DNA of 64,000 nt from an uncultured Allomuricauda sp. (GCF_947495325.1 NZ_CANLYK010000001.1:1116001-1180000); one strand, 5' to 3'; counted from the first letter of the stretch, positions 19,080 to 27,503 are shown. Translations and numbers: made by a program. The notes: generated from the letters alone by a model not told the origin.

Positions 19080-19502
19080 ATGAAAGTTTACTATTTTCAA
19101 ATTATCGAGAACCTCATAGGCATTGCATTAGGGGTGTTGTTTCTATATGCACATTTTACAGACAACATCCAACTGTTGATTAGCTGTGGTATTGGCACTT
19201 TCATATTTATAATAAGTCAATTATCAGGGCAGGGTAGAAATCAACTAGGCTTTATAACCATGATATTTTTTGGTGCGATTATCGGTTACTTTGTATCCAA
19301 ATGGTATTACGGAGCATTGTGGGTTTGTGCTTTATACGCATTAGGGCAGATTTTTGGCTTGTTCAAAATAGTTTCATCAAAAGATGCTCTAGTACAAATG
19401 CTTAGTGAAAATGACTTGAACAGAATTAATGTTAAAGAATCGATTGGATTTATAGCAATGCTAATCGTTCCTGTTTTTGTCTATTTCATTTTAAATAATT
19501 AG
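19080..19502 (+). CDS. Small multi-pass membrane protein, unknown function
   Basis: The ATG at 19080 comes one base after the lipoprotein stop, giving 140 residues. An upstream in-frame ATG at 19008 would overlap the lipoprotein and is unlikely. Four hydrophobic segments are visible (about 8-24, 30-47, 57-90 as one or two, and 120-138). No family is recognised. It is co-transcribed with the lipoprotein. Confidence 0.65.
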   Translation: MKVYYFQIIENLIGIALGVLFLYAHFTDNIQLLISCGIGTFIFIISQLSGQGRNQLGFITMIFFGAIIGYFVSKWYYGALWVCALYALGQIFGLFKIVSSKDALVQMLSENDLNRINVKESIGFIAMLIVPVFVYFILNN

Positions 19503-19515
19503 TTGTGCTATAGCT

Positions 19516-19725
19516 GTGGAATATATCTATTTGCCCCAACAGAAAGACAAGAATTTGGTAGATGAATTGATTTCAAAATATACAGCATACAGTAGGGAAC
19601 AGATTATCAAAATGTGTATGAGCGCCGTTCAAATAGCTATCGTTGGCTCTCACTCCCAAGCCTTAAATCTAATAGCTTTGAACATCGTTTCAAAGAGAGT
19701 AATCGGAAAGTCCTGTTTGCATTGA
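19516..19725 (+). CDS. Possible small protein or gene remnant
   Basis: A 69-residue frame that starts only with GTG (19516), 13 bp after the membrane-protein stop. The middle part (SAVQIAIVGSHSQALNLIALNIV) is weakly hydrophobic. No family is recognised and there is no clear ribosome site, so it may be the remnant of a longer gene. Confidence 0.3.
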   Translation: MEYIYLPQQKDKNLVDELISKYTAYSREQIIKMCMSAVQIAIVGSHSQALNLIALNIVSKRVIGKSCLH

Positions 19726-20774
19726 AAACAAATGCTTAATTTTAATAGAGGCAGACTTTAGCATTTAAACTGTATCACAAATCCGAATAGTTTAATAGAG
19801 AGTATCGGCAGCCTATTATATTTGACCCCATGCGGTTAAATAGAAAACCGAATATTATTCATACCCCCCCATTGAATTACCAAGAATGGGAACAATTCAT
19901 TTTACTAAATCCAATACCCTTTACAGTTCAAAATGACTTTTTGCGAAAAGTACATTCGTAATTGACCCTTAATTTGACGTTTTTAAGGTAGGGAGAGACG
20001 GCTACCCCTGTAGGATGTTTCAAAGCCCTATAGACACCTAATATCCACTTCTTTATGAGTAAAGGATAAACCCAATAAAATCAATGGGTTAGACCCTATT
20101 TTGGCAATTGCCATTCCCATTACAAAAGTAGATTTCAAACTAATCATAAACATCTGTTAATCAATACTATAAAAATAAAATAATGTGTCATTTTGCAACC
20201 TCAAAGAAGTAAAAATTATGAATTATCTTTGTAGAGAGTTTGGCAGTTTCCTCAAAACTGTCCGTTGCTTTGAATATTTGTGGCTAAATACTGTTTTTGT
20301 CGAGGACAACGTTAAAAAGTGGTATCACCCCCATTAATTAAAATCAAAAAGGGAAAAGGGTGATTGGCAGGTGCAAGAAGAACGCCACCGCATAAACACA
20401 ACCATACGGACTAGTGTTTAAGGTTCTTCAAATCCCATCAATGTTGTATGTGTTGTAGATGGGGTCAAGGTGAAACTGGGCAAGTTACTTAACTATTACA
20501 TGGTTTCATACACCACCAAATGTCTCTCATGGCGAAGCTGTATCCAGTAACGACCAAACTAAGGGGCATAATTGGTTGCCTTCGGCTCTTCTAGGCAAGA
20601 TACTTAATATACTCTCTATATATAATAGACAAATGGTCGATTTATTTATGAATCTTGTATAGCATATTCTTGAAAACAGCAGATAATAAAACAATTTTGA
20701 TTAAAATCAAGATTAGTACATACTGACCTTTAGTAATTGAAACTATTTCTTATTGTAAGTTCTTTTTTAATTAA
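19726..20774. other. About 1 kb without a convincing gene
   Basis: No frame of normal length or composition crosses this stretch. The left half has a repeated TTTAATAGAG (about 19740 and 19790) and a 6-bp hairpin AACCCA/TGGGTT at 20069-20090. The right half has clustered hairpins (listed separately). The region could hold a transfer origin, a non-coding RNA or decayed genes; the sequence does not decide. Confidence 0.6.
20224..20600 (+). ncRNA. Candidate structured non-coding RNA
   Basis: TATCTTTG at 20224-20231 matches the Bacteroidota -7 box (TAnnTTTG), though no good -33 box is at the right distance. Just after the expected start come a stem GGCAGTTT/AAACTGTC (20242-20262, one G-U), a tight stem TTGTC-GAG-GACAA (20297-20309), ATCACCC/GGGTGAT (20324-20364) and TTGCCT/AGGCAA (20576-20598). 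Several stems in a gene-free region suggest a structured RNA or a transfer-origin-like region. Strand and limits are guesses. Confidence 0.3.
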
Positions 20775-21251
20775 TCAGTCAGATAACAAACCTGACAAAC
20801 AGCGAGTAACTGCTTGCCTAATATCATCTGCTTCTGTTGAGCCTTGCCCTTCACCAGTACACGAGCAGACAAGCGAACTTGTTTTAGCAGAAACGACTTG
20901 TATAGTCACTTCTATAGTATACCCGCCAAATCCTGTGCCTCTTCTACCGCTTTCTCCATAATTTACCACTAAAGTTTCATCTATCAAGTCTGGTTTAAGT
21001 TCTGGTAATCTGATAAACCCCTCTTTTGCTAAGATTCCTGTGATAACATCACTAGGGTTAACACTTTTACTAGAGGAATAATATTGTCCTCCAATGGTAG
21101 CACCTGTACTCGATGTCAAACTATTGGTTGGCGATATGTAAATGTACTTGTAGTCCGCTAAACTTGAATTTTTAATGGTTGTGACAGGTTTAAGGTTGGT
21201 ACAACTACTAAGCAAAATGCCTACAATTGCTAATAAAAAGACTCTTTTCAC
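20775..21251 (-). CDS. Lipoprotein of unknown function
   Basis: A 158-residue protein with a signal peptide ending in LLSSC. The body has a Ser/Thr/Gly-rich stretch (about 40-65), an ELKPDLIDETLVVNYGESG segment and two further cysteines in VCSCTGEG. The overall pattern (a conserved 'P-D' then a beta hairpin) recalls small Bacteroidota lipoproteins without assigned function. It lies between the non-coding stretch and the resolvase gene. Confidence 0.7.
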   Translation of the reverse strand: MKRVFLLAIVGILLSSCTNLKPVTTIKNSSLADYKYIYISPTNSLTSSTGATIGGQYYSSSKSVNPSDVITGILAKEGFIRLPELKPDLIDETLVVNYGESGRRGTGFGGYTIEVTIQVVSAKTSSLVCSCTGEGQGSTEADDIRQAVTRCLSGLLSD

Positions 21252-21337
21252 TTTGAAAGATTTTTGAATAGGGATTGAATAAATTTAAGATATTCAAATT
21301 ATACTTACAATGATGGACGTTTTTTAGTTTTCTAGGT

Positions 21338-21931
21338 CTAATTCAAAGTGAGCCTTTTCACTTTTTGAACTGTACCTAAACTAACATCACATAATTTAGC
21401 TATATTCCGCATTGAATGCCCATCTTTTAATCGCTTTTGTACGTTTGAGTACTTGGAAAGGAATACTTTTTTCGGTTCTTTAGAACCCCTTATACGCCCT
21501 TTATACTTTCCTTTAGCTTTTGCTATGGTAATTCCTTCACGCTGCCTTTCAAGTAATGTCTCACGCTCCATTTCAGCAATATTGGCAAGAACAGATATTA
21601 TTAACTTGAAGGCTGAATTAGTCTTTCCTTTAACCATTGATTCAATTCCGAGATTGTCAACCTTGACCGTAACACTATTCTCTTCAAAGGTTTTTAATGT
21701 GTAGAGAATATCAAGTAGGTTTCTTCCTAATCTATCAATGGCGTTGACTGATATGTAATCAATTTTAAAGTCTCTCACGGCTTCTAACAGCTTCTTTCCT
21801 TGTTCTCTTTCAATGAAAGGTACTGAACCGCTCACAACATCTATAAATAGTGTTTCATTTGGGTGCTGTTTATCTAATTGGCGTTCTAGTTTTTGGTCTG
21901 CGGTACTTATCCTTATATATCTTGCTTTCAT
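21338..21931 (-). CDS. Small serine recombinase (resolvase/invertase type)
   Basis: A 197-residue resolvase. The catalytic Ser is residue 9 in YIRISTADQ. The active-site arginines are in AIDRLGRN, the long dimer helix is NIAEMERETLLERQREGI, and the protein ends in a helix-turn-helix (GHSMRNIAKLCDVSLGTVQKV). It could resolve dimers or invert a segment of the element. It is close to, but separate from, the large integrase gene. Confidence 0.92.
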   Translation of the reverse strand: MKARYIRISTADQKLERQLDKQHPNETLFIDVVSGSVPFIEREQGKKLLEAVRDFKIDYISVNAIDRLGRNLLDILYTLKTFEENSVTVKVDNLGIESMVKGKTNSAFKLIISVLANIAEMERETLLERQREGITIAKAKGKYKGRIRGSKEPKKVFLSKYSNVQKRLKDGHSMRNIAKLCDVSLGTVQKVKRLTLN

Positions 21932-22072
21932 GTATTAAAAATAGGATAGGTACATTTAGCACACTACTATTTTCGATAAAATATGATTTAATATAGGTTA
22001 AAGTGTGTCGATAAAAGAGTAAACCCTAAATTGAATACACTATAAAAATGTGTAATTTGCTTTCAAATCGTA

Positions 22073-22432
22073 ATGTTGATGAAAAAAGAACTCGTAGTAA
22101 AAAGAAACGGTTTTGAGGGTATTGACGATCTAGTTGGACATCTGTTATCTACAAAATCGGATATTGATTCTTTAATCAAACTATTACAGACCAATCACAA
22201 GTCATTGGAAAACAAGATTTTGGTTAGGTATATAGTTACCCAAAGTGCAGGTAAAACCTGTGAATTTATAAATGGTAAAGGCTATAAAACAGCTAATGGT
22301 AAAAAGTTCTATCCTAAAGATGTTTCAGAACTAATAAAATCTGGTGTTGGCAATGTTGACCCTAGTTTATTGGACTTATCTCGGCAAATATTTGATAAGA
22401 ATTGGAAGGGTGTTAGTAGAAGATATAACTAG
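22073..22432 (+). CDS. Small protein with a Recombinase-domain-like motif
   Basis: A 119-residue soluble protein (ATG 22073; ATG 22079 is equally possible). The segment from CEFINGKGYKT to VSELIKSG has the same pattern (N-x-x-G-x-x-T, then V-x-x-L/I-x-x) as the DNA-contacting Recombinase domain of large serine integrases. The neighbouring integrase shows it too (LNNQGVQT ... ILYILKN). There is no catalytic domain. Its stop overlaps the convergent integrase stop by 4 bp. It may bind DNA and assist or steer recombination, which is inference only. Confidence 0.6.
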   Translation: MLMKKELVVKRNGFEGIDDLVGHLLSTKSDIDSLIKLLQTNHKSLENKILVRYIVTQSAGKTCEFINGKGYKTANGKKFYPKDVSELIKSGVGNVDPSLLDLSRQIFDKNWKGVSRRYN

Positions 22433-24018
22433 TTGTTTTGCCATTCTTTTCTTGGAATTAGATTCTTTGGTTTCCTACCTAGATTATGTTTTAGTTTCAA
22501 TATCTTGTTTTGGATAGGGAGTTTAAAAGCAACATCAATAACGAAAAGGTTATCTCTTTCAGAATACCTTATCACTATTTGACGTATGTATTTTTTCAAT
22601 ATCTTCTGTTTTTCATTGAACCCCACAGAAGCCTTTATTCTTAACTCATTTACCGTGTCAGCATCCAATAAAATACCTTCTTTTTCCCACGCTTCTCGAT
22701 TTTCACCACCCGATAGCCATGGGAAATCCCTTCGCAAATCTTCAATTAGTTTTCTTTCATTTGTAATACTGTTAAGCTGTTCGATTGTTCTTTCCAATTT
22801 CTCCTGAACATCCACCATTAGATTTTCAACCTTACCGATACGCTTTTTGGTTTCAGAGACCGTATAGAAACCTTCATCGTATCCGTCTTTTATTCTGTTT
22901 ATTCGTTCCTGCAATTTGAGGTTTTCAGCTTCTAGGCTTTCTTTTTCTTGCAGTAATTCTTTTCTCCTAATGTGACTATCTCCCTGTCGGTACATCTTTT
23001 TAACTTCATCAAAAAGCTGTGCATCCTCAAACAAGGTGTTCCAAATTAAATCGTCCAAATTTTCCTTTCTAGCTGCTCTGTTGGAACATCTTATATCGGG
23101 ATACCTCTGGCTATTACATTTGTAATACGAATAGCCTTTGTTCCTGTAAGAACGCCCTAGAAAGTCTTTGCCACAGCACCCACAAGCAATAAGACCATTG
23201 AGAAGATATTTGTGTTTTGTTTTCTTGCCTTTTTTTGTACCTGAATCGGCTATCTTCTTTTGAACTTTTTTAAAGGTTGATTTATCGACTATTGCGGGTA
23301 CTTTAAAAACCTGACCGCCATACTCCCTATTGCCTATATAGTGTTCGTTTTTAAGAATGTAAAGAATGGTGCTGTCAATCCACTTCTTTGTGTTTTTACT
23401 AAGCGTTTGTACGCCCTGATTGTTGAGGTCTCTGGCAATGGTTGGTGTTCCAATTCCACTTAAATAATCTTCAAATATCTTCTTTACAATTAAGCTGTTC
23501 TTAGGACAAACTTCTAGTTTTTTGTCTTTTCCCTTTCTGTAGCCAAAGGGTATACCGCCTACTACTTTACCTTCTCTTACATTATCTTTTAGCACCTTTC
23601 TGACCTGTACACCAGTCAAATCTGCCTGATAAGATGAAATCAGGCTCATCATTCCTAAATGAAACATACTGCTTGGGTCATTAAAATTCTCTTCTTTATC
23701 GGAAAAGAAAACCCTCGCTTTAGCTTTTTTTACCTCATCAGCAAACAAATGAAAAGTAAGGCTGTTACGGTCAAGCCTATTCTGATGCCTGAACCAAACA
23801 GCTTTAATCTTTTTGGCTCTAATGTCCTTTACTAGTTGAAAAAGAATAGGTCTGTCTTCCAAATCCTTTCTTCCTGACACTCCTTCACCTTCATCGTAAA
23901 TCTCGTAGTTGTCTTTAAAACCATTCTTTGATGCAAACTGTTTGCCCTCTCTAATTTGGTTTTCAATAGAATTGCCTTTATCATCATCACTTGATAGCCT
24001 TGTGTAAATTGCAAGCAT
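22429..24018 (-). CDS. Large serine integrase
   Basis: A 529-residue large serine recombinase. The N-terminal catalytic domain has Ser 9 in YTRLSSDD and the arginine-rich RHQNRLDRN. A Recombinase domain follows (about 155-260), then a zinc-ribbon domain with CGCCG and later CNS/IRCSNR, and a coiled coil (about 345-405, rich in Glu, Lys and Leu) that in this family controls synapsis and direction. It should integrate unit B at the AIM24 site and, with a directionality factor, excise it. Its start is 77 bp from the attachment core at 24095, the normal arrangement. Confidence 0.95.
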   Translation of the reverse strand: MLAIYTRLSSDDDKGNSIENQIREGKQFASKNGFKDNYEIYDEGEGVSGRKDLEDRPILFQLVKDIRAKKIKAVWFRHQNRLDRNSLTFHLFADEVKKAKARVFFSDKEENFNDPSSMFHLGMMSLISSYQADLTGVQVRKVLKDNVREGKVVGGIPFGYRKGKDKKLEVCPKNSLIVKKIFEDYLSGIGTPTIARDLNNQGVQTLSKNTKKWIDSTILYILKNEHYIGNREYGGQVFKVPAIVDKSTFKKVQKKIADSGTKKGKKTKHKYLLNGLIACGCCGKDFLGRSYRNKGYSYYKCNSQRYPDIRCSNRAARKENLDDLIWNTLFEDAQLFDEVKKMYRQGDSHIRRKELLQEKESLEAENLKLQERINRIKDGYDEGFYTVSETKKRIGKVENLMVDVQEKLERTIEQLNSITNERKLIEDLRRDFPWLSGGENREAWEKEGILLDADTVNELRIKASVGFNEKQKILKKYIRQIVIRYSERDNLFVIDVAFKLPIQNKILKLKHNLGRKPKNLIPRKEWQNN

Positions 24019-24059
24019 TTTAAAAGTAGATTGATTAACTTAACAGCATTAAAATTAAT

Positions 24060-24117
24060 CAATTAAGTATATGTACACAAATAATGAAATAGACTAGTCT
24101 ATTTCGTGTGCGTTCAT
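24060..24117. other. Right attachment site (attR)
   Basis: It holds a perfect 20-bp palindrome GAAATAGACTAGTCTATTTC (24086-24105) whose centre is the presumed TA crossover (24095-24096). The 14 bases 24095-24108 equal 13599-13612. The outer arm CACAAAT (24076-24082) lies 3 bp from the palindrome and mirrors ATTTGTG (13613-13619) at the other end. Confidence 0.85.
24094..24117 (-). pseudogene. Displaced original start of the AIM24 gene
   Basis: On the minus strand this reads ATG AAC GCA CAC GAA ATA GAC TAG, that is MNAHEID and a stop. The last codons match AIM24 (HEIDYEIYG) up to the crossover point. The DNA from here to 24273 is presumably the old AIM24 promoter region, now driving a 7-codon stub. 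Confidence 0.75.
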
Positions 24118-24273
24118 TTTTTGATTTGTTTTAAGTGTTTTACTTATCAGTAGAACGAATATCAACTAAGTTACAAATGTTGATAAAAATTTATTGTAAG
24201 AAAAATCTTTATTTTTTATTGAAATCGTATATTTATAATAAGTAAAACTTATACTATATCTTAAAGATTTTTT

Positions 24274-25209
24274 ATGAAATACCTAGCCCTTTTTCTTTTG
24301 ACTTTTTTAGCAATGTTTCCAACAAATGCGCAATGGACACCTAATGGAAATAACATAACAACAACAAATAATGTTGGCATTGGCACTATAAATCCTATTT
24401 ATGCCAAAGTACAAATTAGAGGGGGTGCTACACATCAATTGTTGGCCTTAAATAGACCTGACAATGATGTGCCTGCCCTTTATTTAGGAAATGATGGATC
24501 TGACAATGCTGCAATTGCCGCAAATAACTCAGATCTAACCTTTGGAAGGAATCTAGGTGGAAGCTATACGGAGCATATGCGAATTCAAAATTCAGGGAAC
24601 GTTGGAATTGGTACTACTAATCCAATTTTTGCTAAAATTCAAGTTAGAGGGGGGGCTACACATCAATTGTTGGCCTTAAATAGACCTGACAATGATGTGC
24701 CTGCCCTTTATCTAGGGAATGATGGATCAGACAATGCTGCGATTGCCGCAAATAACTCAGATCTAACCTTTGGAAAGGATCTAGGTGGAAGCTATACGGA
24801 ACACATGCGAATTCAAAATTCAGGAAACGTTGGAATTGGTACATCTTCTCCAGATTCTAAACTGGCTGTAAATGGGGTAATACATTCAAAAGAAGTAAGG
24901 GTAGATTTAATTGGATGGCCTGATTATGTATTCAAAAAGCAATACTATCTACCCTCCTTGGAAGAAGTTGAGGACCATATCAAACAAAAAGGACATTTAA
25001 AGGACATTCCGAGTGCTCAGGAAGTGCTTGAAAACGGAATTTTCTTAGGTGACATGAATGCAAAGTTGCTCCAAAAAATCGAGGAATTGACACTCTATAC
25101 CATCCAACAACAGAAAGAAATCCAATCTCTTAAAAAAGAAAACGGAGAATTAAAATCCATATCTACAAGATTAGCTGAAATTGAAAAACTAATAGAGCTT
25201 AAGAATTAA
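24274..25209 (+). CDS. Secreted protein with NVGIGT repeats and C-terminal coiled coil
   Basis: A 311-residue protein with a cleavable signal peptide (ending near TNAQ). Two 76-residue repeats (33-108 and 109-184) each begin NVGIGT-NP, followed by a third, short NVGIGTSSPDSKLAVNG. The NVGIGT motif is common in tail-fibre-like and Bacteroidota surface proteins. The end (about 235-311) has LPSLEEVEDHIKQKGHLKDIPSAQEV and then a Leu/Lys/Glu coiled coil, the layout of the C-terminal chaperone-like region of such proteins. It is probably a trimeric surface or adhesion protein. Before the island arrived it was divergent from AIM24. Confidence 0.75.
   Translation: MKYLALFLLTFLAMFPTNAQWTPNGNNITTTNNVGIGTINPIYAKVQIRGGATHQLLALNRPDNDVPALYLGNDGSDNAAIAANNSDLTFGRNLGGSYTEHMRIQNSGNVGIGTTNPIFAKIQVRGGATHQLLALNRPDNDVPALYLGNDGSDNAAIAANNSDLTFGKDLGGSYTEHMRIQNSGNVGIGTSSPDSKLAVNGVIHSKEVRVDLIGWPDYVFKKQYYLPSLEEVEDHIKQKGHLKDIPSAQEVLENGIFLGDMNAKLLQKIEELTLYTIQQQKEIQSLKKENGELKSISTRLAEIEKLIELKN
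24370..24825 (+). repeat. Tandem 228-bp coding repeat
   Basis: Copies 24370-24597 and 24598-24825 are nearly identical over their last ~175 bp but differ more in the first ~50 bp. That suggests recent duplication or gene conversion of the distal part. Confidence 0.9.
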
Positions 25210-25237
25210 TTAACCCTAATTCATTTCTTCAAACAAA

Positions 25238-25265
25238 AAAAGGCGACCTATTTAGGTCGCCTTTT
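25238..25265. terminator. Bidirectional terminator
   Basis: A 13-bp perfect stem, AAAAGGCGACCTA with TAGGTCGCCTTTT, lies between the convergent repeat-protein and DUF1508 genes. Confidence 0.9.
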
Positions 25266-25307
25266 ATTCTATTGTACTAATCCCATATAAAGAGACAAGT
25301 AATTTTC

Positions 25308-25637
25308 TTACGAATTGTCCTCTACTTCTGCATCAGGAGCATTTTTCTTTACGGATTCAATTCCGTTTTCCATGGCAGCAGTTGAGTTATACATCTCGCT
25401 TTTACCTATTACTTGACCATTGGTGGCATTTAACGTAAAGAATGGACTCCCATCTTTAGCCGTCTTGCGTTCAAATTGTGCATCTGTTTGAGAATTTGTT
25501 CGTACAGATTCTATACCATTTTTGCAACCGTCCTTACTGGCATACGACTGGCTGGTCAAAATTACCTGACCATTACCTGCTTTAAGGTTGAACATTGTTT
25601 TACCAGTACTAGTGGATTTAATTTCAAATTTTCCCAT
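25308..25637 (-). CDS. YegP/DUF1508 family protein
   Basis: A 109-residue protein of two tandem DUF1508 repeats: GKFEIKSTSTGKTMFNLKAGNGQVIL...SYASKDGCKNGIESVRTN, and DGSPFFTLNATNGQVIG...MYNSTAAMENGIESVKKN. The family is widespread and linked to stress in some bacteria, without a defined activity. It is soluble and probably cytoplasmic. Confidence 0.92.
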   Translation of the reverse strand: MGKFEIKSTSTGKTMFNLKAGNGQVILTSQSYASKDGCKNGIESVRTNSQTDAQFERKTAKDGSPFFTLNATNGQVIGKSEMYNSTAAMENGIESVKKNAPDAEVEDNS

Positions 25638-25709
25638 GTGTGTTTAGTATTCAATTAATTACTGTTGGATGAATTTACAAAAAAATGTAATAATCCAAAA
25701 TACCAAAAT

Positions 25710-26165
25710 TTAAGCCTTAAGTTTTATGGTCCACTCAAAATTAAAAGTAGAGACCACTACCCCATCTTTGTTTGTCCCTAATGATTTCATCCAAATGGTC
25801 TGCCCTTCTCCTGTTTCAATTGTTTTTTTTATGGCATCTTCAATCAAATGACCGTCTTCACAGGTAAACGTAATTCTTCCTGTGGCCTTTTTTGAAAAAT
25901 TGGCGTTGTTGTTCAGAACCAACATGGAAATTTTTCTTCCACTATCTTTTATTTGATTGATGACCATGGCACCGGTACTTAGCTCTGCTGCCATACCCTG
26001 AACTGCCCAAAACATACTCTTAAAAGGGTTTTGGTTTATCCAACGATGCTTTACGGTGGTTACTGTTTTTTTATCATCTATATATTTAACTCGTACTCCA
26101 CACCACCATGCAGAAGGAAGGGTAAAGAATGTAAAAGTATTGAATTTACTAGCTTTTGAAGCCAT
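25710..26165 (-). CDS. DUF4442 hotdog-fold protein
   Basis: A 151-residue protein with the pattern of the DUF4442 thioesterase-like family: an N-terminal helix-strand unit, the middle NPFKSMFWAVQGMAAELSTG (the hotdog central helix) and a C-terminal strand pair ending FNFEWTIK. It could hydrolyse an acyl-CoA, but the family is uncharacterised. Confidence 0.8.
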   Translation of the reverse strand: MASKASKFNTFTFFTLPSAWWCGVRVKYIDDKKTVTTVKHRWINQNPFKSMFWAVQGMAAELSTGAMVINQIKDSGRKISMLVLNNNANFSKKATGRITFTCEDGHLIEDAIKKTIETGEGQTIWMKSLGTNKDGVVVSTFNFEWTIKLKA

Positions 26166-26335
26166 AGTACATATTTAGGTTTGCTAAAAATAAGGAAAAT
26201 AGTAGGGATATCAATTTGTTAAATATTTGTTAATATTTAGTACTTTGTTTTGCATAGTACTGTCTTTTGGATATATATTTGCATGGTAAGCTAATAGGTA
26301 AACTAAATTTGTTATTCAATATCAATTAAAAAATC

Positions 26336-26818
26336 ATGGCAACCACTTTAACCAAACACGAACGAAATCTCTCAGCAATTATACATGCTTCAACGTTTTC
26401 CAAGTACTTTATACCCTTTGGGAATTTTATTCTCCCATTGATTTTATGGACAGCAAACAAAAAAGAGCACAAGTTTGTGGATTACAATGGTAAGCAAGCG
26501 CTTAACTTTCAAATAAGCATGTTATTGTATTCAATTGTAGCCGGGTTGATAAGCATTCCTTTTTTTATTCACGGTTTACCAAATTTATTTGATGGAGGCT
26601 TTTTTGGTTTTCATGGGTTGAGAAACTTAAATGACATAAACATACATTTTGACAGTGACGATTTTAGGTTTGGGCGGTTTTTTTGGCCCGCGGGAATTAG
26701 CGGCTTGATTCAAGTAGCCTTAGTTGTCATAAATATTGTTTATACCATTTTGGCGACTATACGAACCAATGAAGGAGAGACTTTTAAATATCCATTTACC
26801 ATTAAATTCATTAAATAA
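26336..26818 (+). CDS. DUF4870 membrane protein
   Basis: A 160-residue protein with three to four membrane segments. The DUF4870 signature is clear: GNFILPLILWTANKKEHKFVDYNGKQALNFQIS, where the charged loop follows the first helix. A Gly/Phe/Asp-rich loop (about 80-115) sits between helices. Function is unknown. Its stop codon overlaps the next start by one base, so the two genes are translated together. Confidence 0.88.
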   Translation: MATTLTKHERNLSAIIHASTFSKYFIPFGNFILPLILWTANKKEHKFVDYNGKQALNFQISMLLYSIVAGLISIPFFIHGLPNLFDGGFFGFHGLRNLNDINIHFDSDDFRFGRFFWPAGISGLIQVALVVINIVYTILATIRTNEGETFKYPFTIKFIK

Positions 26819-27327
26819 TGAAAGCCATTAACAACATAATAACCATATTGGCAATAAGCATGATGTCTTTACTGAATGCCCAAATGTCTCAGGATTCTGA
26901 GTTGTACATGACTCTGAAGAAAAAGGACAGCACATTGTTTGATGCTGCTTTTAATCAATGTGATGTTGACACCATGGAATCATTGTTTACCGAAGATTTT
27001 GAGTTTTACCATGATAAAGGAGGAGTTACAATAGGGAGAGATAATTTTTTGGCACCCAACAGAGAAAATTGTGCTAAAATTGACAAGAACAAGCCACAAC
27101 AGGCAAAAAGAATCTTAGTGTCAGGTAGTTTAGAAGTCTACCCCTTATATAAAAAGGGAGAATTGTACGGTGCCATTCAACATGGAATTCATTCCTTCGA
27201 ATTTTTAAATGAAAAGAAGGAATATCAAAAAGGTGATCTTGCCAAATTCACACATGTATGGGTGTTGGAAGATGGACATTGGAAAATTAAAAGAGAACTA
27301 AGTTACGATCATCAATTACAAAAATAA
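26818..27327 (+). CDS. Secreted NTF2-like (DUF4440) protein
   Basis: A 169-residue protein with an N-terminal signal (residues 1-21, ending LLNAQ). It then has a cone-shaped NTF2-like domain: LKKKDSTLFDAAFNQCDVDTMESLFTEDFEFYHDKGG is the typical first helix and strand, and the domain ends HVWVLEDGHWKIKRELSYDH. Members bind small ligands or act as enzymes; no specific reaction can be given. It overlaps the DUF4870 gene by one base. Confidence 0.85.
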   Translation: MKAINNIITILAISMMSLLNAQMSQDSELYMTLKKKDSTLFDAAFNQCDVDTMESLFTEDFEFYHDKGGVTIGRDNFLAPNRENCAKIDKNKPQQAKRILVSGSLEVYPLYKKGELYGAIQHGIHSFEFLNEKKEYQKGDLAKFTHVWVLEDGHWKIKRELSYDHQLQK

Positions 27328-27503
27328 TTGCCTATGCTAAACGTAGTATATGCAAAAATAGATAAGGAGTTTATTAATCAATCAAAAAACGAAAAATCAT
27401 CAATCAATCATCAATCAAAAAAAGTTCTCGCTCCCTCTTCTCATCAGAGAGGGACAGCGCGGGAACAAAAAACGAACAGTTAATTTATTAGAACCATGAC
27501 ATT

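Larger units (their letters stand above)
14797..24096. mobile_element. Unit B: 9.3-kb integrative element with a large serine integrase
   Basis: The element is bounded by the internal attachment site on the left and attR on the right. It contains the integrase at its right end, a resolvase, an XRE regulator, a KAP NTPase, two lipoproteins, a membrane protein and a 1-kb non-coding stretch. Joining its right end (24076-24096) to the conserved left-end arm gives CACAAAT-3-GAAATAGACT / AGTCTATTTC-3-ATTTGTG, a 17-bp-per-arm perfect dyad. That is the expected form of an attP for a large serine integrase. A sampled line in the KAP gene is about 30% GC, below the flanks. Confidence 0.85.

Noticed and set aside
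19503..19510. TTGTGCTA shared with the attachment repeat, considered as a further attachment site
   Set aside because: Only 8 bp match, the core TAGTCTATT is absent, and such a match is expected by chance.
20224..20600. Retron or group II intron RNA
   Set aside because: No reverse transcriptase gene is present in the island, and no domain V-like hairpin was recognised.
27365..27425. Repeated ATCAATCA-type motifs considered as a CRISPR-like array
   Set aside because: The repeats are short, overlap one another and have no spacers. They are simple-sequence repeats in an AT-rich leader.
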